Source: Alphaproteobacteria bacterium (GTDB lineage Bacteria; Pseudomonadota; Alphaproteobacteria; Rs-D84; CACZYB01). From it: a stretch of 64,000 nt of DNA. This document shows, one piece after another, positions 8,395-17,229 of the stretch. The DNA lies in contig JAGBBO010000037.1 in assembly GCA_017938435.1 (NCBI GenBank), positions 1 through 64,000 of the forward strand, read 5' to 3'. How positions within the stretch are numbered: position 1 is the first letter of the stretch; the number at the start of each line of letters is the position of its first letter. The notes beneath the pieces are model-generated. The model searched no databases. It worked only from the letters and a program-made list of their open reading frames with translations, and was not told the DNA's origin. The position numbers and the translations under genes were made by a program.

Positions 8395-8616
8395 CTACCT
8401 TGTAAAATCTGGATCAAACATTCCTTCACGATATTGTGGTCTATCAATAATCGAAGCACGATAGCGTTTAAGTTGTCTTATTTTACTTTTTAACATATCT
8501 TCGGAAAGTAAAGCATTTACTACCCTTTTACCAGAAAGTATATCTTCATATACCTGAATTTCAGCTTCAACAAATTTAAGTTCTTCTCTATAATTCATTG
8601 AATAATATGTTGGCAT
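8395..8616 (-). CDS. Uncharacterised 73-residue protein
   Basis: Not recognised. A short, charged, probably helical protein with 'YREELKFVEAEIQVYEDIL' in the N-terminal half and a conserved-looking Arg/Lys-rich second half ending in 'GMFDPDFTR'. It follows the 101-residue gene by 9 bp on the same strand, so the two form an operon driven by the promoter at 8965-8993. It is convergent with the gene at 7858. The operon sits between gapR and mipZ; a chromosome or cell-cycle role is possible but nothing in the sequence shows it. Confidence 0.65.
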   Translation of the reverse strand: MPTYYSMNYREELKFVEAEIQVYEDILSGKRVVNALLSEDMLKSKIRQLKRYRASIIDRPQYREGMFDPDFTR

Positions 8617-8625
8617 TTTTGTTTC

Positions 8626-8931
8626 CTATCGTTGATTATCATTAAAAATAAATGGATTTGGTTTGCTTGCAAATTCAACTTTTGCTTTTTCAATTTCTTC
8701 CTTTGAAAACTTTGCTTCCATTTGCATAGTTTTTTCTGCAATAATATTTTGATAATATTTACATCTCATTGCATCCCCAAGTTCACCAGTCCTCGAAAGT
8801 CTATCAATTTGAACTTTACATCTTTCTATTTCTGAAACGAAAAATGAAACTGTTTCTCTTTTATTTTTCTCTTCTGCCTTCCTATCAGCAGAAAGAGATT
8901 CTATCAAAAATTTTTTTAATCTAGCATTCAT
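8626..8931 (-). CDS. Uncharacterised 101-residue coiled-coil-like protein
   Basis: Not recognised. It is a soluble helical protein, rich in Lys, Glu and Arg, with 'VSFFVSEIERCKVQIDRL' and 'YYQNIIAEKTMQMEAKFSK' as likely amphipathic helices and a short 'FASKPNPFIFNDNQR' tail. Start ATG at 8931 has AGGAG 7 nt upstream. A near-consensus promoter lies 34 bp further upstream, so it is the first gene of the pair 8931-8395. Confidence 0.65.
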   Translation of the reverse strand: MNARLKKFLIESLSADRKAEEKNKRETVSFFVSEIERCKVQIDRLSRTGELGDAMRCKYYQNIIAEKTMQMEAKFSKEEIEKAKVEFASKPNPFIFNDNQR

Positions 8932-8964
8932 TACATATCTCCTGTTTTTATTAAGATTGATAAT

Positions 8965-8993
8965 TTTATAGACTAAAAAATATTTTAAGTCAA
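8965..8993 (-). promoter_or_regulatory. Near-consensus sigma70-type promoter of the 8931-8395 operon
   Basis: On the minus strand TTGACT (8993-8988), a 17-bp spacer and TATAAA (8970-8965). The spacer forms part of the AT-rich inverted repeat GACTtAAAATATTTTttAGTC. Confidence 0.75.
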
Positions 8994-9022
8994 GTATTTT
9001 TATAAAAAAATTAAAAAAAAGA

Positions 9023-9832
9023 CTAAATATCCTGTTTCAAAGGAATATTTATAGTATTAAGAACTGCCAAAAGTTCATTTTTTGCAGCAATATGAGATAT
9101 AGAAATTTCCTCTTTACCTATTTTCAAAAGGTCAAGAATGGTTAAACCCTTTAAAAACATTTCACGGTAAACAACCCTTTCCCCAATACCAGAAATATAT
9201 GTGAACCCAAGTTTTTCCTGTAATCTTTTAAGGATTGCATCAACTTCACGCTTATTTTTTGCATCTATATGAGAAATACGATTTCTTAGCACAATCCACA
9301 TTAAATCAGCCATCCCAAGATCAGCACGCTTTTTTTGAATTTCACGAATATTTTCGGTATATTGAGATTCGGAAATAATCTCCTTTGAATTAGGGTCAAT
9401 ATTTGCCAAAACATCAATATCAACCAAACTATCATTAACAGGAGTAACTAAAATATCAGCATTTTTATGTCCAGCATTAGAAAGATGACTAAATGTTCCC
9501 GGTGTATCAATAATGATTATATCATATTCATTTTTCAAATCTTGAATTTCCGCATCAAGTTGTTCCTCATCCTCCTCTGAACTTCGTTTATTAGAAAATT
9601 GCGAAGGTGTCACAACCAAATGTTCCGGCATAGGCAAATCAAGTTTATTTTCTTCAGCATATCTGACACGATTTTCAATATAATGTGTCAAAGTTCCCTG
9701 CCTACCATCCAAATCAATAGTAGCAACTTTATAGCCAGAATAAAGGTATGATACAGCAAGATGAATGGACAGTGTTGACTTTCCACTTCCACCTTTTTCA
9801 TTACCAACTACAATAACCTTTGCATTTGTCAT
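9023..9832 (-). CDS. mipZ: MipZ, ParA-like division-site positioning ATPase
   Basis: This 269-residue protein has the deviant Walker A of MipZ, 'VVGNEKGGSGKST' (about residues 9-21), followed by 'VATIDLDGRQGTLTHYIENR'. It also has the MipZ-specific C-terminal stretch 'MWIVLRNRISHIDAKNK' and 'GERVVYREMFLKGLTILDL'. In Caulobacter, MipZ binds ParB at the origin and forms a bipolar gradient that blocks FtsZ assembly away from midcell. A ParB/parS system is present at 41549-43438. It is clearly distinct from the ParA at 42443, which lacks these segments. The family is restricted largely to Alphaproteobacteria. Confidence 0.93.
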   Translation of the reverse strand: MTNAKVIVVGNEKGGSGKSTLSIHLAVSYLYSGYKVATIDLDGRQGTLTHYIENRVRYAEENKLDLPMPEHLVVTPSQFSNKRSSEEDEEQLDAEIQDLKNEYDIIIIDTPGTFSHLSNAGHKNADILVTPVNDSLVDIDVLANIDPNSKEIISESQYTENIREIQKKRADLGMADLMWIVLRNRISHIDAKNKREVDAILKRLQEKLGFTYISGIGERVVYREMFLKGLTILDLLKIGKEEISISHIAAKNELLAVLNTINIPLKQDI

Positions 9833-9897
9833 TTTTGCCTACCTTTTGTCATTATATCATTATTTTTTCTTAAAATAAAGTGCTTTTGAAAAAATTT

Positions 9898-9925
9898 TTG
9901 CAAATTGTAAAGATTATGATATAAT
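9898..9925 (+). promoter_or_regulatory. Promoter of tRNA-Arg(CCG)
   Basis: TTGCAA (9898-9903), 16-bp spacer, and an extended -10 TGA-TATAAT (TATAAT 9920-9925). The tRNA starts 10 bp after the -10. Confidence 0.75.
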
Positions 9926-9934
9926 TTTTGCATT

Positions 9935-10011
9935 GCACCCATAGCTCAGTTGAATAGAGCGTTGGTTTCCGGAACCAAAGGTCAGAGGTTTGAATCCTCT
10001 TGGGTGCACCA
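9935..10011 (+). tRNA. tRNA-Arg (anticodon CCG)
   Basis: A 77-nt cloverleaf with acceptor GCACCCA/TGGGTGC, D-arm AGCTCAGTTGAATAGAGC, anticodon loop TTCCGGA giving CCG, T-loop TTTGAAT and encoded CCA. It has its own promoter. Part of it is duplicated downstream (10027-10191). Confidence 0.95.
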
Positions 10012-10026
10012 AGTATTTTTTCCATC

Positions 10027-10191
10027 GCGTTGGTTTCACTTACCACTTTTTATACTCTTGTCTTTCACGGGTGGGCGTGGCTATAACCTATTTATTCTAA
10101 ACTCCTCGCTAACACCGCTCGTCATTAAGAATAACTACGGTCATAGTCCGGAACCAAAGGTCAGAGGTTTGAATCCTCTTGGGTGCACCAA
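10027..10191 (+). repeat. Partial, interrupted copy of tRNA-Arg(CCG)
   Basis: Bases 10147-10191 are identical to the tRNA from the anticodon loop through CCA plus one base (9968-10012). Bases 10027-10036 match the anticodon-stem 5' strand (9959-9968). The two pieces meet exactly at the anticodon loop but are separated by 110 bp (10037-10146). This insert holds the motif at 10105-10121, which is also found in the tRNA-Gln repeats. The D-arm and acceptor 5' strand are absent, so it cannot be a working tRNA. Confidence 0.8.
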
Positions 10192-10244
10192 ATTCTCACA
10201 AAATAAATATTGAATATAAATAAATTTTCGTCAAATAAAATATC

Positions 10245-10272
10245 TTGAACTTTACAGGAAAAATAGTATAAT
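10245..10272 (+). promoter_or_regulatory. Promoter of gap
   Basis: TTGAAC (10245-10250), 16-bp spacer, TATAAT (10267-10272), giving a ~48-nt leader before the start codon at 10327. Confidence 0.65.
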
Positions 10273-10326
10273 TTTTTGCAATCTACTTTAATAGATGATA
10301 ATAACAAAAAAGAAAGGATTATTAAA

Positions 10327-11346
10327 ATGACAGTAAAAGTAGCTATAAATGGTTTTGGTCGTATCGGAAGAATGACTTTCCGTGCATTGATTGAAAGTGG
10401 TAGAGAGGATGTTGAAGTTGTTGCAATCAACGATTTGGCAAGTCCTGAATCTTCACTTCATCTTTTGAAATATGATACAGTTCATGGCAGACTTCCAGTA
10501 GAAGCAAAATTGGAAGGTGATATGCTTATTGCTGGTTCACAAAAGGCAAAAATGTTTGCTATCCGTGATCCAAAAGAATATCCATGGAAAGATTTAGATA
10601 TCGATGTTGTTTTTGAATGCACAGGTATTTTCACAGAACGCGAAAAAGCACAAGTTCATCTTGATGCTGGTGCAAAAAGAGTTTTGGTTTCTGCTCCTGC
10701 AAAGGGTGCTGATTTAACTGTTGTTTATGGTGTTAACCAAGACAAAATTACATCAGATATGAGAGTATTCTCAAACGCATCTTGCACAACAAACTGCTTG
10801 GCTCCTGTTGTAGAAGTTTTAAACAGATATTTTGGTATTTCACACGGTTATATGACAACAATTCACTCATATACTGGTGACCAAGTAACATTGGATAGAG
10901 ATTTAAAAGGTAATCTTTACCGTTCACGTTCTGCTGCACAAAACATTATTCCAACAACAACTGGTGCGGCTAAGGCTATCGGTCTTGTTATCCCAGAATT
11001 AGCTGGTAAACTTGACGGTGCTTCAACACGTGTTCCAACACCTGATGTTTCACTTGTTGACTTCAAATTTGTTGTAAACAAAGATAAAGTTACAGCAGAA
11101 GAAATTAACGAAGCTATTGTTAAAGAAGCTGCAACAGAAAGATACAAAGGCATCCTTTGCACAAACAATGATGCACTTGTTTCATCAGATTTCATTCACA
11201 ACCCTGCATCATCAACTTTTGATTTAAAAGAAACAAAAGTTATGGGCGACAATTTCGTTCGTATCGTTTCATGGTATGATAACGAATGGGGTTTCTCAAA
11301 TCGTATGTTAGATACTGCTGTTGCTATTGGTAAATCAATCAAATAA
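10327..11346 (+). CDS. gap: Glyceraldehyde-3-phosphate dehydrogenase
   Basis: This 339-residue class I GAPDH oxidises glyceraldehyde 3-phosphate to 1,3-bisphosphoglycerate. The NAD-binding N-terminus is 'VAINGFGRIGRMTFRAL' with the NAD-type 'AINDLASP'. The catalytic cysteine lies in 'NASCTTNCLAPV' (about residue 158) and the C-terminal 'SWYDNEWGFSNRMLD' is intact. The start at 10327 has AGAAAGGA upstream; earlier in-frame codons have no ribosome site and would overlap the promoter. No pgk follows, so the glycolytic genes are scattered here. A terminator lies 25 bp downstream. Confidence 0.97.
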   Translation: MTVKVAINGFGRIGRMTFRALIESGREDVEVVAINDLASPESSLHLLKYDTVHGRLPVEAKLEGDMLIAGSQKAKMFAIRDPKEYPWKDLDIDVVFECTGIFTEREKAQVHLDAGAKRVLVSAPAKGADLTVVYGVNQDKITSDMRVFSNASCTTNCLAPVVEVLNRYFGISHGYMTTIHSYTGDQVTLDRDLKGNLYRSRSAAQNIIPTTTGAAKAIGLVIPELAGKLDGASTRVPTPDVSLVDFKFVVNKDKVTAEEINEAIVKEAATERYKGILCTNNDALVSSDFIHNPASSTFDLKETKVMGDNFVRIVSWYDNEWGFSNRMLDTAVAIGKSIK

Positions 11347-11370
11347 TAGTAGTTTAAAAAAAAGAAAAAG

Positions 11371-11397
11371 GCTCTCTGTGATAAGGGAGCTTTTTTT
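11371..11397 (+). terminator. Terminator of gap
   Basis: Stem GCTCTC (11371-11376) pairs with GGGAGC (11385-11390) with one G-U pair, followed by T7. Confidence 0.8.
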
Positions 11398-11433
11398 ATT
11401 AAAAAATATGTAATACAACAGTATATTAAACTT

Positions 11434-11592
11434 GTATCCACTTGGATGCGGGACCGTAGAAAGTCCGAAACAAAGATAGGGGCATAAAAAATCTTTTTAT
11501 GCTTAACCCCACGGTAAAATGTGAGGAGTCCTTGATGAATGTTCAGATATGGAGGGAGAATAAAAAAACATCCCCCACAAAATGGGGGATAC
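11434..11592 (+). ncRNA. Candidate structured RNA (family not identified)
   Basis: No credible reading frame covers this ~270-bp gap between gap and the DUF378 gene. On the plus strand a nested fold is visible. ACCGT (11453-11457) pairs with ACGGT (11511-11515), GGG (11479-11481) with CCC just inside it, and GCATAAAAA (11482-11490) with TTTTTATGC (11494-11502). GTATCC (11434-11439) can pair with GGATAC (11587-11592) to close it. Short strings resemble bacterial RNase P conserved regions in the right order, but the P4 partner strand is missing. The other strand could also be the transcribed one. Low confidence. Confidence 0.35.
11562..11590 (-). terminator. Second terminator downstream of the DUF378 gene
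   Basis: ATCCCCC (11570-11576) pairs with GGGGGAT (11584-11590). The minus strand then has T7 (11568-11562); the plus strand has no T-run, so the terminator acts on leftward transcription. Confidence 0.7.
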
Positions 11593-11624
11593 TTCATTTC
11601 AAATATAATAATATCGTGGCATTT

Positions 11625-11656
11625 ATAAAAGGGCGGAAAAAACTCTCGCCCTTTTC
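11625..11656. terminator. Bidirectional terminator downstream of the DUF378 gene
   Basis: A perfect 9-bp stem AAAAGGGCG (11627-11635) with CGCCCTTTT (11647-11655), 12 bp from the DUF378 stop codon. Confidence 0.8.
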
Positions 11657-11667
11657 ATCCCTCCCGT

Positions 11668-11877
11668 TTAATCTTTATTAGATTTTTTTGGTTGTGTTGC
11701 ATATCCATAAAGTAAACAAAGTGCAGCTATACCAACAAGTAAATAAATTATCTTTGCAATAATTCCTACACCAAATAAAACTTCTACTAAATTAAAATTA
11801 AATCCACCTATCAATCCCCAATTAAGGGCTCCTATCAAAACTAATGGTCGGCAAACGAAATTCATAATTGTATTCAT
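11668..11877 (-). CDS. DUF378 small membrane protein
   Basis: This 69-residue protein fits the DUF378 (YuzA-like) family: 'RPLVLIGALNWGLIGGFNFNLVEVLFG' then 'KIIYLLVGIAALCLLYGY', giving two membrane helices with the family Gly-Ala-x-Asn-Trp-Gly-Leu signature, and a Lys-rich C-terminus. Function of the family is unknown. Start ATG 11877 is preceded by AAAAGGAG. A shorter paralogue lies at 12913-13092 on the same strand, with two plus-strand genes between them. Confidence 0.85.
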   Translation of the reverse strand: MNTIMNFVCRPLVLIGALNWGLIGGFNFNLVEVLFGVGIIAKIIYLLVGIAALCLLYGYATQPKKSNKD

Positions 11878-12016
11878 TTTTTTCTCCTTTTGTTTTGTTA
11901 ATTAAATGCTTTCGCAATGTTCATAATATCAAATAATACTCTTTGTGTCAGTAGGTATATCTTCGGATAGAAAAATCATTTAATAACAAATATTTTTTTA
12001 TTTAAGGAGGTTCAAA

Positions 12017-12364
12017 ATGAATAAATTTTTTCCACCACAAAAAGCAATAGAAAATGCTAAACTTGGACTATACTTACACAAAAAATATAATCGTGGAGGT
12101 CTTTCCTTATCCCAAGCAAAAGAAAAAGGCATAGACAGTGGACTTACCCGTGCACAACAAATTATATCTGGAAATCCCTTACCTATTGAAATAATTAAAA
12201 AAATGTCAAGGTTCAATCGCCACCGTAAAAACTTTCGCCCAGAAATAAAATTAAAAGACGGTGGCCCAACTGCCGGAACTATTGCCTGGCTTTTATGGGG
12301 TGGCGACGAAGGTATAAATTGGGCAATACAAAAAAGCAAAGAATATAGACCTATGGAAAAATAA
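12017..12364 (+). CDS. Small phage-like domain protein ('WLLWGGD' motif)
   Basis: A 115-residue basic protein. The layout 'KKYNRGGLSLSQAKEKGI', 'SGLTRAQQIISGNPLPIEIIKKMSRFNRHRKNF' and 'DGGPTAGTIAWLLWGGDEG' resembles a short conserved domain that I associate with phage and mobile-element proteins, whose biochemical role I do not know. It has the strongest ribosome site in this part of the window, AAGGAGG 7 nt before ATG 12017. The gene stands alone, with a ~140-bp spacer upstream and an AT hairpin (about 12389-12405) downstream. It may be a remnant of a mobile element. Confidence 0.6.
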   Translation: MNKFFPPQKAIENAKLGLYLHKKYNRGGLSLSQAKEKGIDSGLTRAQQIISGNPLPIEIIKKMSRFNRHRKNFRPEIKLKDGGPTAGTIAWLLWGGDEGINWAIQKSKEYRPMEK

Positions 12365-12428
12365 ATATCATCATGTTATAAAATTACTACCTTTTAAAAA
12401 GGTAAAAACATAAATGAAAGGAGGCACA

Positions 12429-12782
12429 ATGGATTTAAAAGAAATTCAGACTTTTATCGAAAGTGATTATTTAGAATGGAACACCTATTTTAAGAATCAG
12501 GATAAAAAAACTGAAGCTTTTGCTATTATGTTAAAAATATCAGAAGAATCAGGCGAACTTGCTCGTGAAGTTTTACGATCTTTTGGTTATGCAAATCAAG
12601 AGCGTCTAAATGAACCAAGCCAGCTCGACAATGAACTTGCTGATGTTCTTATCAACACCATGCTTCTTGCAAGATGTTTGGATATTGATGTTCCTCATAT
12701 CTTGGAACGAAGAATGGAAATGATAAGGGAAAAAATAAAAAACAAAAGCAAAGAAAAGCCATGTGAGGATTGTGGGTGCTAG
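12429..12782 (+). CDS. MazG-like nucleotide pyrophosphohydrolase
   Basis: This 117-residue single-domain protein has the all-alpha NTP pyrophosphohydrolase pattern: 'ISEESGELAREVL' supplies the EExxE metal ligands and 'NELADVLINTMLLARCLDI' the second ExxD ligand set. Family members hydrolyse (d)NTPs to monophosphates for pool cleansing. The start at 12429 is chosen over the in-frame ATG at 12414 because that codon is part of the GAAAGGAGG ribosome site. The C-terminus is Lys-rich and ends in 'CEDCGC', a small cysteine cluster not needed for the fold and perhaps metal-binding. Confidence 0.8.
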   Translation: MDLKEIQTFIESDYLEWNTYFKNQDKKTEAFAIMLKISEESGELAREVLRSFGYANQERLNEPSQLDNELADVLINTMLLARCLDIDVPHILERRMEMIREKIKNKSKEKPCEDCGC

Positions 12783-12835
12783 GCATAATTAAATATGCTC
12801 CGTATTAACTTTTAAAGACTTTCGACAGTTCCAAA

Positions 12836-12862
12836 AAACCCTGATTTTTAGTCAGGGTTTTT
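12836..12862 (+). terminator. Terminator of the MazG-like gene
   Basis: AAACCCTGA (12836-12844) pairs with TCAGGGTTT (12852-12860), followed by T-rich sequence. Confidence 0.8.
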
Positions 12863-12863
12863 A

Positions 12864-12896
12864 CAAATAAAAAAACCTCTCCAAAAGGAAAGGTTT
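12864..12896 (-). terminator. Terminator of the 59-residue DUF378 gene
   Basis: CCTCTCC (12876-12882) pairs with GGAAAGG (12887-12893) with one mismatch, followed on the minus strand by a run of T (12875 leftward). Confidence 0.65.
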
Positions 12897-12912
12897 ATCA
12901 AAAATCAAAACA

Positions 12913-13092
12913 TTATTTTTTTGCTGCACCAACAAGAATCAAAAGTGCACAAATTCCAAAGATTATATTTATGATTTTTACTATATCACCTGAAAAAACC
13001 ATACTTACCAAATCATAACCAATCGCACTAAGTCCACAATTTAATGCAGCAAACAATACTACTGGTCCACAAAGTTTCAATAATGATTTCAT
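12913..13092 (-). CDS. Second small DUF378-like membrane protein (59 residues)
   Basis: Read on the minus strand, ATG 13092 to TAA 12913 gives 59 residues starting 'MKSLLKLCGPVVLFAALNCG'. It parallels the DUF378 protein at 11668: first helix with Ala-Ala-Leu-Asn-Cys-Gly in place of Gly-Ala-Leu-Asn-Trp-Gly, then 'DIVKIINIIFGICALLILVG' as second helix and a short Lys-Lys end. An AAAGGAAAT ribosome site precedes the start. It is a diverged paralogue with a shortened C-terminus. The conserved Trp of the signature is replaced. Confidence 0.75.
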   Translation of the reverse strand: MKSLLKLCGPVVLFAALNCGLSAIGYDLVSMVFSGDIVKIINIIFGICALLILVGAAKK

Positions 13093-13166
13093 TTTTATTT
13101 CCTTTCATCTATGTCTTGTGATTTTATTCACAATTTTATTTTATTAAAACAGAACCTACTAGTCAA

Positions 13167-13198
13167 GAAAAAAGCCCTTCCCAGCGGAAGAGCTTTTT
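13167..13198. terminator. Terminator of gyrB (bidirectional)
   Basis: AAAAAGC-CTTCC pairs with GGAAG-GCTTTTT around loop CAGC (stem arms about 13169-13181 and 13186-13198). T-runs lie on both strands. Confidence 0.8.
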
Positions 13199-13219
13199 CT
13201 TTTTTCTAAAAACCTTAAA

Positions 13220-15986
<2,767 letters not shown>

Positions 15987-16697
15987 TTAAAGATTCATAT
16001 ACCTTTTTTGCAAATTTTTTGATAATTTTTCTATTGAATATCTAAGCATAGTCCTTGGCATAACACTAGCATACTCATCCAAAAACAATAAAAGTTGATT
16101 ATATCCTTCATCAGAACTTTTTCCCATTTCCCGTAAAATCCAACCCACAGCCTTATGCATTAAATCATGTTTATGAGAAATAAACTTTTTTGCTAAACTA
16201 ATCAATATATCAAATTTTCCATTTTTAACTATAATCCAATTTGCTACAACACTCATACGCTCACTCCACAAATGCCCTATATCAGATAAATTATAAAGCA
16301 AACTATAGTCATCTATTAACAAACAATATTTACCTAAAATTTTATAAACTGATAAATCAACTAAATCCCAATTATTTATATAGTTTACATTTTTTATATA
16401 AAGGTTAACAATTTCCTTTTTAACATTCAAATCTGATTTATTAAAAATCTCTACCATTAAAAGCAATGCAAATAATCTAACTTCATGATATGAATTATGT
16501 AAAAGTTTTTGAATTATATCAAAATCCCTAACATCTTTATATTTTTTTACAAGGATTCTAATCGTTGGATTTTTAAGTCCATAAAATTTATCCCCTTCAG
16601 CATATTCACCCTTACCTGTTTTAAAAAATCGTAATTGACCCTTTGCAATTTTTGAATTACTTAAATTTTGAATATCATTTATAATATCATCATACAT
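15987..16697 (-). CDS. AlkD-like DNA alkylation repair protein
   Basis: This 236-residue all-helical protein fits the AlkD/DNA-alkylation-repair HEAT-like family, glycosylases that remove 3- and 7-alkyl purines. Matching segments are 'KFYGLKNPTIRILVKKYKD', 'NSYHEVRLFALLLMVEIF', 'NNWDLVDLSVYKILG', 'WSERMSVVANWIIVK' and 'LMHKAVGWILREMGK'. The Trp-Asp pair in 'NNWDLVD' and the Arg in 'LREMGK' are family-typical positions. The start at 16697 (M-Y-D-D) is preferred because AAGGAAAAA lies just upstream; a longer frame to 16829 runs through the divergent gtrA promoter. It faces the GtrA gene head-to-head over 64 bp. Confidence 0.82.
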   Translation of the reverse strand: MYDDIINDIQNLSNSKIAKGQLRFFKTGKGEYAEGDKFYGLKNPTIRILVKKYKDVRDFDIIQKLLHNSYHEVRLFALLLMVEIFNKSDLNVKKEIVNLYIKNVNYINNWDLVDLSVYKILGKYCLLIDDYSLLYNLSDIGHLWSERMSVVANWIIVKNGKFDILISLAKKFISHKHDLMHKAVGWILREMGKSSDEGYNQLLLFLDEYASVMPRTMLRYSIEKLSKNLQKRYMNL

Positions 16698-16761
16698 ATT
16701 TTTTCCTTGCACAAAATTCCTTATAATTTTACCATATAAAAAATAAAAGGAAATAAAAATA

Positions 16762-17229
16762 ATGAAACGATTTATAAAATTTTGTATCGCCGGCGGAACC
16801 GGAGCCATAGTAAATATTTTTATATTCACTATATTAAACTTATCAAATGTAAATTATATTTTCAGTTCGTTTTTATCATTCATAATATCGGCAACCACAA
16901 CATACGAAATAAATGCCTCATGGACTTTTAATGACCGAGGTCAAAAAAAATCAAAAAAATTGTGGGCAAAATTTATGTGTATCTGCACTATCACTTTAGG
17001 TATAAATTTACTAACATTATATTTATCTGAAAAGTTTCTTATGCCAGCATTAAATAACTATTCATTTTTTCAAAAAACATTCGAAATAACCGGCTTTTTA
17101 CTCAAAACCGACATATTGCAAAAAATTACAGCCATCTATTCTCAATGTCTTGGTATTGGTGTTGCAACTATATTTAATTTTATCGGAAATAACTTTATAA
17201 TTTTCAAAAAAAGAACTAATTCATCATAG
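16762..17229 (+). CDS. GtrA-family membrane protein
   Basis: This 155-residue integral membrane protein begins 'FCIAGGTGAIVNIFIFTILN', the GtrA signature, followed by 'FLSFIISATTTYEINASWTF' and further hydrophobic segments consistent with four membrane helices. GtrA-like proteins are thought to flip undecaprenyl-linked sugars for surface-glycan modification. It converges with, and overlaps by 14 bp, the DPM1-like glycosyltransferase at 17216-17953. These two functions are usually partners, so they likely act together in lipid-linked sugar synthesis and translocation even though they lie on opposite strands. Confidence 0.85.
   Translation: MKRFIKFCIAGGTGAIVNIFIFTILNLSNVNYIFSSFLSFIISATTTYEINASWTFNDRGQKKSKKLWAKFMCICTITLGINLLTLYLSEKFLMPALNNYSFFQKTFEITGFLLKTDILQKITAIYSQCLGIGVATIFNFIGNNFIIFKKRTNSS

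Noticed and set aside
9950-10213. Protein-coding frame across tRNA-Arg and its partial copy
   Set aside because: The frame is created by the tRNA and repeat sequence and has no ribosome site or protein-like composition.
11434-11592. RNase P RNA (rnpB) call
   Set aside because: Three conserved-region-like strings occur in order, but the 3' strand of helix P4 and the specificity domain are missing, so I do not annotate it as rnpB.
11499-11681. 60-codon plus-strand reading frame
   Set aside because: It has no ribosome site, overlaps a terminator hairpin and ends in low-complexity sequence. It is a chance frame in the possible RNA region.
12389-12405. Hairpin TACCTTTT/AAAAGGTA as terminator of the 12017 gene
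   Set aside because: The stem is AT-rich and no T-run follows, so I do not list it as a terminator.
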